DNA from: G039954875 sp047528275
GTDB lineage: Bacteria > Bacteroidota > Bacteroidia > Flavobacteriales > Blattabacteriaceae
Assembly (NCBI GenBank): GCA_047528275.1
Contig: CP180023.1
Location: 806,001 to 870,000 of the forward strand
Direction: 5' to 3'
DNA length: 64,000 bases
A program made the translations under genes and the position numbers. Of this stretch, positions 37,736-48,853 are shown piece after piece. Within the stretch, counting starts at the first letter, position 1, and each line of letters starts with the position of its first letter. The notes beneath the pieces were generated by a model. The model worked only from the letters and a program-made list of their open reading frames with translations. It did not search any database and was not told where the DNA came from.

Positions 37736-39079
37736 ATGGGTAAGTCTGGGATTCCTTATTGTTTCAAACCTGCCGTGCCGGTGTACTTTCCGAATGGCCC
37801 AATTGAAAAGACATTGAAAACAATCACAACAACTTATTTCCCCTCCGTAAAAGATGTGGTAAGCGCCCAAAACACGCTCAAGGAGATCCTTTATGATACC
37901 CCTTTACAGAGGAATTCTATGCTGTCAGAGCGGCATCAAGCCCATATTTTTTTAAAAAGAGAAGACCTACAACTTGTACGCTCTTATAAGATCCGAGGAG
38001 CCTATAATAAGATCAGAAGCCTTCCGGACTCACAACTCAAAAAAGGCATCATCTGTGCTAGTGCAGGCAATCATGCCCAAGGAGTGGCTCATGCCTGTCA
38101 AAAACTACAAATCTTTGGCAAGATTTATATGCCTGTGACTACGCCCAAACAAAAAGTAGCAGGGGTAAAAATGTTTGGTAAGGGCCATATCGAGATCACT
38201 CTTGCCGGAGATAACTTCGATGCGGCGTATCACGAGGCTTTGAAAGATCATAAAAAAAATGGAAGCCCCTTCATTCATCCTTTTGATGACGCTAAGATCA
38301 TAGAAGGACAAGCCACTGTGGGTTTAGAAATTTTACAGGGAGCTGAAACCCCTATCGATTATATCTTTCTCCCTATTGGTGGAGGTGGTTTAGCTGCAGG
38401 TGTTGGGAGTTATTTCCAACAATTGAGCCCCAAGACTCGGATTATCGGTGTAGAGCCTAAGGGAGCCCCTTCGATGAGTCGTTCTTTAGCAGAAGGAAAG
38501 GTAGTGGCTCTCGAACACATCGACCGATTTATAGACGGAGCCTCAGTGAAAAAGGTTGGTGAACTCACTTTCGATATTTGTCAAAAAGTTTTGTACGATG
38601 TCAAAACTATTGCTGAAGGCAAAGTCTGCACCACGATTCTAGACCTTTATAACCTGGAGGCTATCGTAGCAGAACCATCTGGTGCACTCTCTATCTCAGC
38701 ATTGGATCTCTATGCAGATGCGATTCGAGGGAAAAATGTTGTATGTGTCCTCAGCGGTGGGAACAATGATATCACGCGTACCGAAGAGATCAGAGAAAGA
38801 TCGCTCCTATATGAAGGACTTAAGCATTATTTCATCGTAAGATTTCCGCAACGGGCAGGAGCATTGAAAGAGTTTGTCAATGAAATCCTTGGACCTCGGG
38901 ACGACATTGCCTATTTTCAATACTCGAAAAGAACTTCCAAAGAAGAAGGACCAGCAGTGATCGGGATAGAACTGACGGATAAAAATGATTCTTCAGGCTT
39001 GATGGAAAGGATGAAAAAATACCAGATCCCTTTCCAATATATCAATGAAAATCCAGATTTGTTCCGTACCTTGATCTAA
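37736..39079 (+). CDS. ilvA: Threonine dehydratase
   Basis: PLP enzyme deaminating threonine to 2-oxobutyrate, the entry to isoleucine. The PLP-lysine is in RSYKIRGAYNKI (about residue 88), followed by SAGNHAQGVA and the phosphate-binding GGGGLAAG. The C-terminus carries one ACT-like domain (HYFIVRFPQRAGALKEF), the short form seen in Bacteroidota. 447 residues from the only usable ATG; the first 35 residues look unlike family members, which typically begin near YFPSVKDV, so a non-ATG start about 34 codons later is possible. Last gene of the operon; leuABCD, often found between ilvC and ilvA in this phylum, are absent. Confidence 0.93.
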   Translation: MGKSGIPYCFKPAVPVYFPNGPIEKTLKTITTTYFPSVKDVVSAQNTLKEILYDTPLQRNSMLSERHQAHIFLKREDLQLVRSYKIRGAYNKIRSLPDSQLKKGIICASAGNHAQGVAHACQKLQIFGKIYMPVTTPKQKVAGVKMFGKGHIEITLAGDNFDAAYHEALKDHKKNGSPFIHPFDDAKIIEGQATVGLEILQGAETPIDYIFLPIGGGGLAAGVGSYFQQLSPKTRIIGVEPKGAPSMSRSLAEGKVVALEHIDRFIDGASVKKVGELTFDICQKVLYDVKTIAEGKVCTTILDLYNLEAIVAEPSGALSISALDLYADAIRGKNVVCVLSGGNNDITRTEEIRERSLLYEGLKHYFIVRFPQRAGALKEFVNEILGPRDDIAYFQYSKRTSKEEGPAVIGIELTDKNDSSGLMERMKKYQIPFQYINENPDLFRTLI

Positions 39080-39106
39080 ACATATCGCTCAAGGCCAATT
39101 GTTTCT

Positions 39107-41435
39107 TTAAAAGATTTTTAGAGGGATGACTAGTTTGAAGGTAATATTCCGTCCCATATTGAACATTTCCTGTCTACTCATGATGGGATTTCTACTTATG
39201 TACTTATATCGATCCAAATAGCTTTGGATAGACACATCTATGAGATTATCCCCGAGGATGTATAACTCAAATAACTTTTTCCTTTTCTTGTCGGTGAAAA
39301 TCGTACCGATACCCGTATGCAAAATACCGCAAGCAGACGTAGGTATCTCGGTATTATAAGTAGAGAAGATCTCGTTTTGAGCGAAATATTGAGTATAACC
39401 CAACTTCAAAAATGTCTTTTTCATAAAATACTCCCAACGGTTAAATTTGATTTGTAATTCGCTATGCTATTTGGTTGCCGGGATCCGTGGGATGTATTGA
39501 TGGACTGGCGCTTTGGCCTGGATAAACTGACCCTTTACAAGACCCAAGCTATTGTTCTAGTGCAACTAACTCAATCCTTCTGGATTGAAGTTCTATAAGA
39601 TCTCCACTCCATAGAGTTGGGCATCATTCTAATAATATTGAAAGACCTCATAGCTGTTGCGTTTTTCGGGAAGACTAGCCGTATCTACCATCCTACGAGA
39701 AAAGATGAAGCCATGAATTCGGTTGTAAAAAGCTGAGAGTTCTATGTGAAGGATTTTATTATCGTACAAAGCACCAATATCGATCTGATGGTTGCTTTCC
39801 GAATGGGGGTCAAAATTACCTATTTCAAATCTATTGGAACCGATATTAATTTCTATCAGCACTCAGCTCTTAAGCTAAGCGCTCGAAATTCCCTATCATA
39901 ATTAGCTTTGAATATCCATTCGATCATAGGCTATAGGAAAATCTTGCCCTGTCACTCATCGCATCAAAAGGGTGTTTCAGACTAGTAAAAATATCTTTAG
40001 GTATCAAATGAAGTCCTCTATATTATAACGTAAACCACCTTTGAGATGAAGTTTTTTGAAAGTTTTCATCACATGGATCAATCCACTTACATCGAGAAAA
40101 TAGTACTTGGGGATCAGAATATTATCCGATAGACTATTGCTTTTATTAAATATATAATTTATTAATATAATTACTTTAAATAGTTTAAAATAATTAAATT
40201 GATACTTGAGATAGTAATTGTAAGTCTCTAAGAACAATTAGTCGATTTGGTTGGTATATTCTAGTTCGCGTCGGTTGTTGCGTTCGTAGACTAGATTCAA
40301 CTTAACTTTATGACGTACAAGGAGGATATCCTGTTTCAAATGAAACACGTAGTGACTCAGATTTTGATAGGGATAGAAAATCTGATAAAGTTTCAATGCT
40401 TCATCAGATAAAGGGATGGTTTCGCTAGAGGTATCTTTACGGGTGAATTTCCCGTTTTCATCTCGTTCTCCATTGTTGATTCCTGATTTTTCGTGGAAGC
40501 CGCTCATGAATAGATGAGTTGTCCCCCCAGATATATTGATAACCTAGGCTGCCACTGAAGTTGAGGTTTTCAAAAGCTGTATTGAATACTCTTCCGTTGT
40601 ACTTTTTGGTGTAGTTTTTAGCATTTAATGTGGATAGGGAGGTATACCAGAAGAGATTTTATAATCTTCCTTCTTCTGTGAAAGCAATCTCACTAAGGCC
40701 ATTGTTGGTTTGGTATTGTGAGGGGATTTTTCCGTGTACAGTGTTTTAGAAAGGTGTTTTTCTGTACTAATGTTGATGACACTACCCAAAAGCATCACAT
40801 CTAAATAAGAGTGTGTAGAAGGTCCGTTCAGTATTTCGATGCGATCTAGATCATTGGAATTGATTTGTATGCCATATTCTTCACCCCATTGTTGATCTTC
40901 TTGCTTGATACTATTTTAGTTATAACTACGTGATTGTATCCTAAGCCCCTGATGACAGGTTTTGAAACACTGCCGCCTAGTAGTAATCTGAGAGACCGAA
41001 GGGTTGATTCTAAGTGTATCAATGATATTGTTTGATTTATTTAATTAAATATCAGTCCATTTATTCACTACGTGACTACTCACCGATCTTTTGCGTTTTA
41101 GAAATGATACTGCAGTAATGATGAATTATTCCAGATGCCCTTTACCTTGTCGAGATATTTTTCATAAAAATTGTTTTTTGATCTCGGTTGTAAGATTCCG
41201 GGCACATGACCTGGGGCGGAGATTGTTAGTGTGAGATCATTTTTACTTGATAGATCGATGTGGAAGTTTCCATCGTGGTCTGTTTTGTATTTTAGATGAA
41301 GTTCGTCGTTGTGGATATAGCGTTGAATAGGGGTTTTGCATCTTCTTCACTGAGCACACGGACTGATATGATGTTTTATGCATACAGATGTAACAAGTAC
41401 CAATACATGACCCCAATAATAAAAAGACGTTTCAT
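39107..41435 (-). pseudogene. TonB-dependent outer-membrane receptor, decayed (1)
   Basis: A probable start at 41435 (MKRLFIIGVMYWYLLHLYA) is followed by a carboxypeptidase-regulatory-like segment (HNDELHLKYKTDHDGNF, LTLTISAPGHVPG) and then broken plug and barrel sequence. Barrel pieces include IPLSDEALKLYQIFYPYQNL (near 40400), IGSNRFEIGNFDPHSESNHQ (near 39830) and the C-terminal NMGRNITFKLVIPLKIF before the stop at 39107. TonB receptors import siderophores, haem, vitamins or glycans; the substrate is not readable. Numerous stops and frame changes but near full length. Confidence 0.8.
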
Positions 41436-41535
41436 TGTCTGATGAATTTTTGTTGAAAAAGAGGATGTTTCACGATTTTCATAATTCATTTAGTGAAGTT
41501 AAAAAATATATTAAAAAGTTGTTGATGAAATAGAC

Positions 41536-41900
41536 CTATTCAATCAATTTTAATTCCTTCGAACAAGATTTACAGTAGATCTTTGAAATATTGAAAATCG
41601 GATATGCTAATGTTCCCTCTCCATAACGTACCCGATAAGCATCGATTAGATCAAAAGGTCTTGGAAAAAAAAAGAAAAAATCGAAATTATTGCAATGAGC
41701 CTTTTATTATACCTAATGAGGACCCTGTGGGTTAATATTTTTAAGATTTCGAATTGATCTTATACACATCTTAAAGAATCTCACCATCATGTAAGTGAAA
41801 GAAGCGCTTTCATAAGTCTGACGAGTATCATGAAATTGACCTCTCATGCATGTGAGAAGTGTATTTTGATGTATTATATTTGATTATGATGATAAATCAG
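41536..41900 (-). pseudogene. Remnant of an unidentified small protein
   Basis: The last 38 codons before a TAG at 41536 are open and protein-like: DLIDAYRVRYGEGTLAYPIF, then ISKIYCKSCSKELKLIE with a CxxC pair near the end. Upstream pieces carry His-rich text in other frames (near 41780-41860). It lies just upstream of the dead TonB receptor on the same strand. Not recognised; the CxxC suggests metal binding. Confidence 0.35.
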
Positions 41901-42357
41901 ATGTTAATCACCTGTTTAATAGTTTTTTTTATATATAGTAAAGCTTTTCTATTATTCCACTCTTTACCTCGCATTTTCCTTTAAAGTGGATTATCCATCT
42001 GCATTGTTCGGCTTGTTCCGGTTTGTGATCATAGATTTCTATCAGTGTTTCAATAACAAATTCAAAAGTATTGAAATCATTATTATAAATAGAAATTTGA
42101 GAATTTCCTCCTATTTTTTTCTTTATGATGGTCTTAATTTTCCTTATACGATCTGGTTGGATATGCAGTTTGTTATTATTTTGATGGTACGAATGTTAAT
42201 TTTACAAAGCTAGATATTTTCGATATATCTATCTAATATAAAATGACTTCTTTATTTATTTTTTAAAAATACTATTTTATATTTTGATTTTTTTTATATA
42301 AAATATAAATTTATTAATATTAATTATAAAACTTCTTACTTAATTCTAGCTCTGAAT
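41901..42357. other. AT-rich spacer between divergent TonB-receptor remnants
   Basis: A 75-codon open frame at 41986 on the plus strand shows no protein character I can recognise and has no obvious promoter. Otherwise empty, A/T runs dominating 42230-42350. Confidence 0.45.
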
Positions 42358-44693
42358 ATGAGTTTCAGTTTGTCTGTACAAATTAAAATCTAGCTTATTG
42401 GTGTAATTACCGATCCGCAATCGGGTTTACCCATAGTGGATGCAGAACTCTTATTGAAGGATATGGATGCTGCTTTGATAGATGATGAGGGTGGTTATCA
42501 ATTGGAAGAATTAGCTTCTGGCCGTTATGTTGTATAGATAAATTTCCCTTCCTATCAAGAAGTAGCTCGATACATTCAGATCAAGAAGGGATGGTCGATC
42601 CTTATTGGACTTTCGGTTGTAGCTATACCGAATGATTCTAGCTAAGTTGTGGTCAGTGCTTTGTATACCCAAAGAAACTTTGAATAAGGGCCTTTTGCAG
42701 TGCCTGTTTTAAATGCGGCATAAATAGAGCAACGTCAATCATTCAATATCAACCAAGGGTGGATCTTGGATCAAGTACCTGGATAGCTATGAAAACTGGT
42801 CAGACGAAGAACATTCAGAGTTTGCGGGGATGCAATGTCTTGGTATTGGTTGATGGAATCCTTCAGTCTACTCCTTTGTGTAATATCTTTCACGATATCA
42901 ACTTTATTGATCCCAATGTCTTGGAGCGCATAGAGGTTATCAAAGGTGTTATTGTGATCTATGGGAATGATTCGGATGATGGGTTCATTAATTATATCAC
43001 CAAAAAGCATAAAAAGAATAAACCATTTTCAAATCTTACCCGTGTGGAGAATACCTATGCTCTGACCCGTTTTAAAAATGGTATAGGTAGGGATGTTTGT
43101 TAGTAGTTTCCTAAGAAACCGAGAAAATTTGATTATATCATCACTGGGCTTTACAGGTAAACAGGTGTGCTTTACTATGCACGGGGGGAAGTGATTTTCA
43201 TTTTTTATGGTTTGGGAGAGAGTCATACTTATAATATTTTAGGCAAATTTGGTTATAATATTACGCTAAATCAACGGGTAGAATCGATGTCCAATTATTA
43301 TCGCTCTCTCTCCAACATACCCATTATAAAAACTAGACAGGTGGATACGATGTATGGGGCTGGTTATAGGTGTTTTAAGGGAAGACCAAGGTGATTCGCA
43401 ATGGACACTTTACAATTTTAATACTTAGCTGAAGTATACTGCTCGTAAGTTCTTTTACAATATGACCTATTTGAATCTAGACCTATGTTTACAACAATTT
43501 TGTGATGTATTTTATTATAACAAAAGCCTCGTTGATTCAAACAAAAATGAAAGCAGAAGTGAGTAATCGCAGCTGAAGTTTGTAAAAAAAAAGGTTTACT
43601 AGTCAACTTCAATACTCGTTTTGGTCTTTCTAATCATTTTTAAGATAATTTGATCTATGAATTGGATGTAATCAATGACAAGACGGTCTAAAATTTAATA
43701 AATAGGATGGATTTGGGCATCTGAATTGAATATGCGAAAAATCGTTTCATATACCAAATTGAAGATAACCTCTATAGAGATTGGGTCTTTAAAGGAGTTA
43801 TAAGCTTCGAGAACATCATTATAAAAGTATTCGATTACACCATTTTGTACCAGATTGATAGTAATGGAAATTCAAAGGAAGGTGTTTTTCTTAAGGGGGG
43901 ATGTTTGAGGTACAAGGCTACTGTGTTTAGTGTCGATTTTCTATACAATTAATATCAAGTCTTCAAACCTTTCATCAGTTTCTTATAGAAATTTTCTATC
44001 AGCGATGTGGGAAGGTTATTAAGAGCGACAGAGGATACATATCGTCTCAAAGATAAAGCCTGAGGTGAAGGTTGTCTCGCTAACAATTATGAGATCAGTT
44101 TTGATAGTCCTTCGAGTAAATATTTCCGTTTCTTTCTGAGTGCTTTCCTCAGCACTTCCTAATGGGGTGCTACTTTGAAAAAAAAGGGGGTATTTATTGT
44201 GTATTGATAAGGCTCCTGATTGTTTTTATAATTATGATTTCCGATCGAATGTTTATCTGGTAGAAGATGTACCATTCGGATGAACTATCACTTACATTCA
44301 GGATAAGTTGGATAAGAATGGTGATGACTGGTACGAAAGCTTTATCAATTCTCTCCGTATACCACCGTTGGTGGTCACTACCTATGTTCAATATCATCAC
44401 AAAGATCTCCTTCAAATCCTTTTATCAGGAGTGTTTCATGGTTTGAGAAGGGTTTTTTATCCTGACGTAATACTGACCGATATGTGAAAAATGAAGCTCC
44501 TGTACCTCCTATCAAATTGATCGATCTGTTTACTTCTTATAGACTCATCCGCTATATCAAGATATATTTAGGGATTGAGAATCTTTTCAATACTGATTAT
44601 TATAGCTAGACCTCTATGCGGATGGGGTGGGATGACCCCTACATCAAAGGTAACAGTGTTAGATATAATCTCGGTTTGACGTTTGAGTTTTGA
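42358..44693 (+). pseudogene. TonB-dependent outer-membrane receptor, decayed (2)
   Basis: Reading from the ATG at 42358: a short signal-like start, then a carboxypeptidase-regulatory-like domain (GVITDPQSGLPIVDAELLLK, EGGYQLEELASGRYVV with Asp before Glu), a stop, and a plug-domain fragment (VLVDGILQSTPL, NVLERIEVIKGVIVIYGNDS, INYITKK) that matches the receptor plug signature closely. Barrel fragments run to the C-terminal NSVRYNLGLTFEF-type end with TGA at 44691. Gene length is normal; at least eight breaks. It is followed 27 bases later by a PepSY-type membrane protein, the common partner of siderophore receptors, which favours an iron role. Confidence 0.85.
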
Positions 44694-44720
44694 TGTTTAT
44701 TTTCTGGTAAAGTATATTGA

Positions 44721-45757
44721 TGACTTTTTTGATGTTCAATTTGAAGAAAATCTTTGTTCTGCATTCTTAAACCGATTTGATTGCTAGTCTCTTTTTGCTG
44801 ATTCTCTCTTTGAGTGGGACTCTCTTGATTTTCCATAATGAGATAGACGATTTATTGTATACCCGTTACATCTATTTGGATCCTTCAAGAAGGGGCGATA
44901 TTTTCTTGAACCGTGCGATCTAAAACGTACAACAGCATTTTCCCAGGAATGAGATTTGAATCTATCATTTTGACGAGATTGCAATCAATAAAGCTCTTTT
45001 TTTTAATGTGAGAACCAAGGAGCAGATGGTCAAGCTTTTTGTCGATCTTGTGTCTTGTGATATTTTGAAAGCAATCTCTCAAGAGTGCTTTCTCACTTCT
45101 TGGATTTTGCATTTTCATTAAACATTTTCCATGGTAGGGTGGTGAAATTCTTTGTTTTTTTTCATCGGGATATGTTTTACTATTTTGCTCATAACGGGCT
45201 TGATCTTCTATAGTAAATATCTTCTGATATATTTTTTTTCAGAGAAAAATTCAATACACTGCAGTCAGTGGGGAGTTATGTCGTCCACGCACCGAATTTT
45301 GTACAGTTGGTCTTTGTTGATCAATCTAATACTGGCTATCATTGTGGTTGTATTGGGATATCAGATTACTAAGCATCTCTTTTGTCTTTTTTGAAGAAAA
45401 GATGAGACGTATTAGCCTGTCAATGTAGTGTTTGATGCTGTATATTGTCAGGTAAGAAATATCTATGGAAACTTTAAACCTACGTTTTTACGTATCCCTC
45501 TTCAGGGGGATCAAGTCATTTTTTTTTCTGGGAAGTTTGATGATAATTTTTCCCTTTTGATTAGATTACTTGGGAATCTAGAAAATCGATAGAAATAACT
45601 ACCGCCCTTTTTTTAAAAAAAGTCTGACAGCATGGTTGTCACATTGCATTATGCCAAATATAGGGGTTGATCTATCAAGATTTTGCACACACTAGTCGGC
45701 TTGATAGTGTCTATCCTTTCAATGATGGGTTTTTATTTTTTCCTAACCAAAACCTAA
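44721..45757 (+). pseudogene. PepSY-associated membrane protein (PiuB-like), decayed
   Basis: From ATG 44721 the first helix is read with one TAA inside (KKIFVLHS, stop, TDLIASLFLLILSLSGTLLI), followed by FHNEIDDLLYTRYIYLDPSR, the typical D/E-rich loop after helix one of PepSY-associated transmembrane proteins. A second pair of helices appears at 45152-45394 (FFFIGICFTILLITGLIFYS and INLILAIIVVVLGYQITK). The last helix reads LVGLIVSILSMMGFYFFLTK before a TAA at 45755. Such proteins are often adjacent to TonB receptors and linked to ferric reduction. Dead. Confidence 0.75.
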
Positions 45758-45789
45758 GAAGAAACGTAAAAGGTGGTAGGCGATGAGAC

Positions 45790-46545
45790 TCAGTAAGCTT
45801 GGATGATTTCAAGGAAATCGGCTACTTTCAACGAGGCTCCTCCGATCAACCCACCGTCTATATCTTTTTGAGAGAAGAGTTCTCGAGCATTGGCAGGTTT
45901 TACACTGCCACCATATAAGATGTGGAGTTCAGAAGCTGTGGCATCGCCATATTTTTCTGAAAAAATCTGACGGATGTAGGCATGCATCTCTTGGGCTTGA
46001 TCGGGTGTAGCGGTTTGTCCTGTTCCGATGGCCCATATAGGCTCGTAGGCGATGACGATCGGTCTGAGCTCTTGTGATTGATGAGAGAAGAGTGTGTTTT
46101 CAAGTTGTGATTTTATCGTATCAAAATGTTGGCATTGTTCCCTTTGATTGAAAGTTTCTCCAATGCAAAAGATGATTTCTAATCCATATTTCAATGCTTG
46201 GATGACTTTTTGAGCAAGAAGTTCATCGTTTTCAAAAAAGTATTCACGGCGTTCACTATGTCCAAGGATGACTTTCTGTACGCCGATCGATCGTAACATA
46301 GCAGCAGATACTTCACCAGTGTAAGCCCCTTGATCGGCTTGATGCATATTTTGCGCAGCGATGTGCAGAGGACTTTCTTGGCATATTTGGCTTGCAGTGC
46401 ACAGAAAGGGATAGGCCGGTGCTATGACAACCTCTATTTGAGAGTGTGGTGTGGGATATGCCTTCAAAAAATCCCGAATGAAGGATTGAGTCTCTTCAAG
46501 CTGATGATGCATCTTCCAATTGCCTACTACGATCTTTTGCCTCAT
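45790..46545 (-). CDS. tpiA: Triosephosphate isomerase
   Basis: A 251-residue TIM-barrel enzyme of glycolysis interconverting DHAP and glyceraldehyde 3-phosphate. N-terminal Lys in IVVGNWKMH, catalytic His in ILGHSERRE, catalytic Glu in AYEPIWAIGTGQTA, phosphate loop GGSVKPANA. I place the start at the ATG at 46545 (MRQKIVVGN). The frame stays open 85 codons upstream to 46800, but that part is the frame-shifted tail of the dead oppB gene and not part of the enzyme. Intact. Confidence 0.96.
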   Translation of the reverse strand: MRQKIVVGNWKMHHQLEETQSFIRDFLKAYPTPHSQIEVVIAPAYPFLCTASQICQESPLHIAAQNMHQADQGAYTGEVSAAMLRSIGVQKVILGHSERREYFFENDELLAQKVIQALKYGLEIIFCIGETFNQREQCQHFDTIKSQLENTLFSHQSQELRPIVIAYEPIWAIGTGQTATPDQAQEMHAYIRQIFSEKYGDATASELHILYGGSVKPANARELFSQKDIDGGLIGGASLKVADFLEIIQAY

Positions 46546-46627
46546 AGGGCTTTTCTTTATTGCCTCAAAAGTAAGTGAAGTTTTTGATTCTTTCGAAGGA
46601 TTTGGAGGTTGTTTTGTTTTATAACAA

Positions 46628-47700
46628 TTAATCCCTGACGCGTGGATATAACATGATATAGAAATAGCTATCAGAAGATTGACGAGTATAAATATACAAG
46701 TGATGGTCACTACGGATTCCATGATAATAGGTAAATCTAAGGTATTGAGTACTTGTACAATCTTTTTCCTTAATCCGTTCCCATCTGAAGATCCGTTCAA
46801 TAAAGACAGTCCCAGCTAGCATCGAAGCGGTAATGATCATTGGGTTCAAAGCATTTTTTAGAACATGCTTTTGTATGATTTTAAAAAGGATTAATCCTTA
46901 GGTTCGTGCTGTGCGGATGTAATCTTCTTGAAACACTTCGAGTAAAAATTCCTCATAAGTTGTATGATGACGACTATTGGTTTTATAATTATTATCAATA
47001 ATGTAATGATAATATATTTATTACAAGTTGATTGATGTCACCAATTTTATTAAATTCGTATAGTCTATACGTCATGTTAAATCCTGTGTATTTCTGCCAT
47101 ATAAATGTTAATAACCCACCAAGATGATGACCAAAAAAAACGAGAGTAGACTCACCCCTATAGAAGTAGTGATCAGTAGTAGACGGTCTAAGCAAGTATC
47201 CTTTCGGATGGCCACAAAGTACCCAAAATAAGACGTAAGAGAAAGGCTATACCCATGGATAAGAAGATTAAAATAAAGATTTTAGATAAAGGTTTTTTTT
47301 AAGATATCTGAGATATTTTACTACCTTTGGAAGGACTGAGGTAGGTAGGAATATTTCAATACGAGTGCTTTCCATTTGAAATGGAACAAGGGGAGGGAAA
47401 CTATATTTTTTCCGATCGAGAAACAGGTAATTGTTTTCCTCCTGAGTGTCGTGGAGCGAGAAAGGTGAGAGAGATTATCAGATAGTAAAGATATTGTTTC
47501 CAAATAGGTTGGTCAATTCCCAGTTAGTGGCGAATATGGTTCAGTTGTCCCGAATTTTCATATTGGCCGAGCATCATGTGTTCCGGATCACCCAGTAAGA
47601 TATGAAATAGTAGGAATACGATACTGATTATTCCTCATAATATCAGTAAGCTATGGATCAATTCTTCTATAGGAATAGGATCATTTTTGGTCGATCAATC
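46628..47700 (-). pseudogene. Oligopeptide ABC transporter permease (OppB/DppB type), decayed
   Basis: Pieces in order on the minus strand: LLGDPEHMMLGQYEN near 47600 and LGIDQPIWKQYLYYL (family RxxLGLDxPxxxQY), KYTGFNMTYRLYEFNK near 47080 (as in long Bacteroidota OppB forms), NPMIITASMLAGTVFIERIF near 46840 and the last helix VVTITCIFILVNLLIAISIS. The natural C-terminus YPRVRD is followed by a TAA at 46630-46628. Frame changes and stops between all of these. The gene imported peptides; no partner genes are in the window. The 5' end is approximate. Confidence 0.78.
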
Positions 47701-47737
47701 TTTGAAATTTTGTTAGAGTAGGTCTCTCCCGCCAATG

Positions 47738-48814
47738 TCATTTCTTGAAGACCATACCTTTTTTGAGTAACACGAGACCTGGATTGGATCGTACAATGGT
47801 CTTCAAGAGAGTGGCATCACCAAAAATCCAGGATGGACCGAATTGTCCTGAGGTTTCTGAAGAGGATAATCTAATGAGCCGGATAGGAGTTTTTTGTCAC
47901 GATGTGATAGATTTTTTTTATTTTGTTGATTCTGTTGAGATTGGATTTTGAGAGATCATAACAGATCACTAATAAAGTAAGGGGTTCGTCGAGGATCTCT
48001 TTAGTGGTGTCTTTCTCGCTTTTTCTCAATACAAAGTCGTAGATTGTAGGATTATAACCGTTTTTGATCTTTTTCTGAACTATCTTGTCTGATTGGATGA
48101 GCCAGTAGGAGTTTGTCTATAGTTTTTTTTGTCGATGTATTCTTTGTCAGTGACGGTCTTTTCGCTTTGATCTTGAGTGTTTTTGAGAGTGTAGGGAATT
48201 TGGTATTGCAGTGGGTCGATCCCAAGTTCTTCAGCTGTTTTTGACCTATTCCTTGATGTTTTTTCCTACAGTATAGGGTCTGAAATCGATCATAGGGAGA
48301 TGCATAACCCCCTCTATAGGCGGTTTCTGAGAGGCCTATCAAGTTAATTAATAGAAATATTGTATTGATCCCTTTATTGAACCATGGTCGGATGTGTAAC
48401 TGACCTCTGATCAGAGGCAGAATGAAAAAGAGTAATAAGATATTCTTCCCAAGAGATTATCAAGGTATCAAGGGTAGAGTGTCTTCAAAACATCTACAGT
48501 CGGTCACCTTATCTAAATAAGCCAAATAAAAGGTCAGAAAGTTGAAAAATAATATCAAGATGGATAGGTTAATGATGGTAAACTTCTTAGCAATAGCCAA
48601 TAACAACATCAGTCCGAGAAAGGATTCATAGAGGGATAAAAGCACAGACAGTATCAAAGAGAGGCCTATAAGGAATGGGATGTCAAAAATTGAAGAAGAG
48701 CAATATTCCTCGAGATTATATGAAAACCCTATAGGATCGGAGTAACTTGACCCAACCTGATAGGATAAATAGGATACCGAAGAAGATACGTGAGAAGATG
48801 GTCGGATGTTTCAT
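47738..48814 (-). pseudogene. BT_3928-type DoxX-like membrane protein, decayed
   Basis: The start at 48814 gives MKHPTIFSRIFFGILFILSG with GWVKLL, then in another frame FSYNLEEYCSSS. A 65-codon open piece (48657-48460) carries two helices and DKVTDCRCFEDTLPLIP, the family's D-C-x-C-F-x-D motif. The C-terminal part reads YDFVLRKSEKDTTKEILDEP and, at the very end, KTIVRSNPGLVLLKKGMVFK before TGA at 47738. This matches the Bacteroidota BT_3928 family: DoxX-like membrane half plus a second domain. In the phylum the gene is a usual neighbour of DUF1599, folP and tpiA, as here. Function unknown; now dead. Confidence 0.8.
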
Positions 48815-48853
48815 AGGTGGGTTGTTAAGTATTGTGAGGGTAATTTCTAAGGA

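Noticed and set aside
41461..41480. Possible parS half-site (TGTTTCACG) at 41467
   Set aside because: The second half of the palindrome is absent; the sequence continues ATTTTCATA.
42771..43226. Minus-strand frames within the second TonB receptor
   Set aside because: They are antisense to a clear plug-domain fragment on the plus strand.
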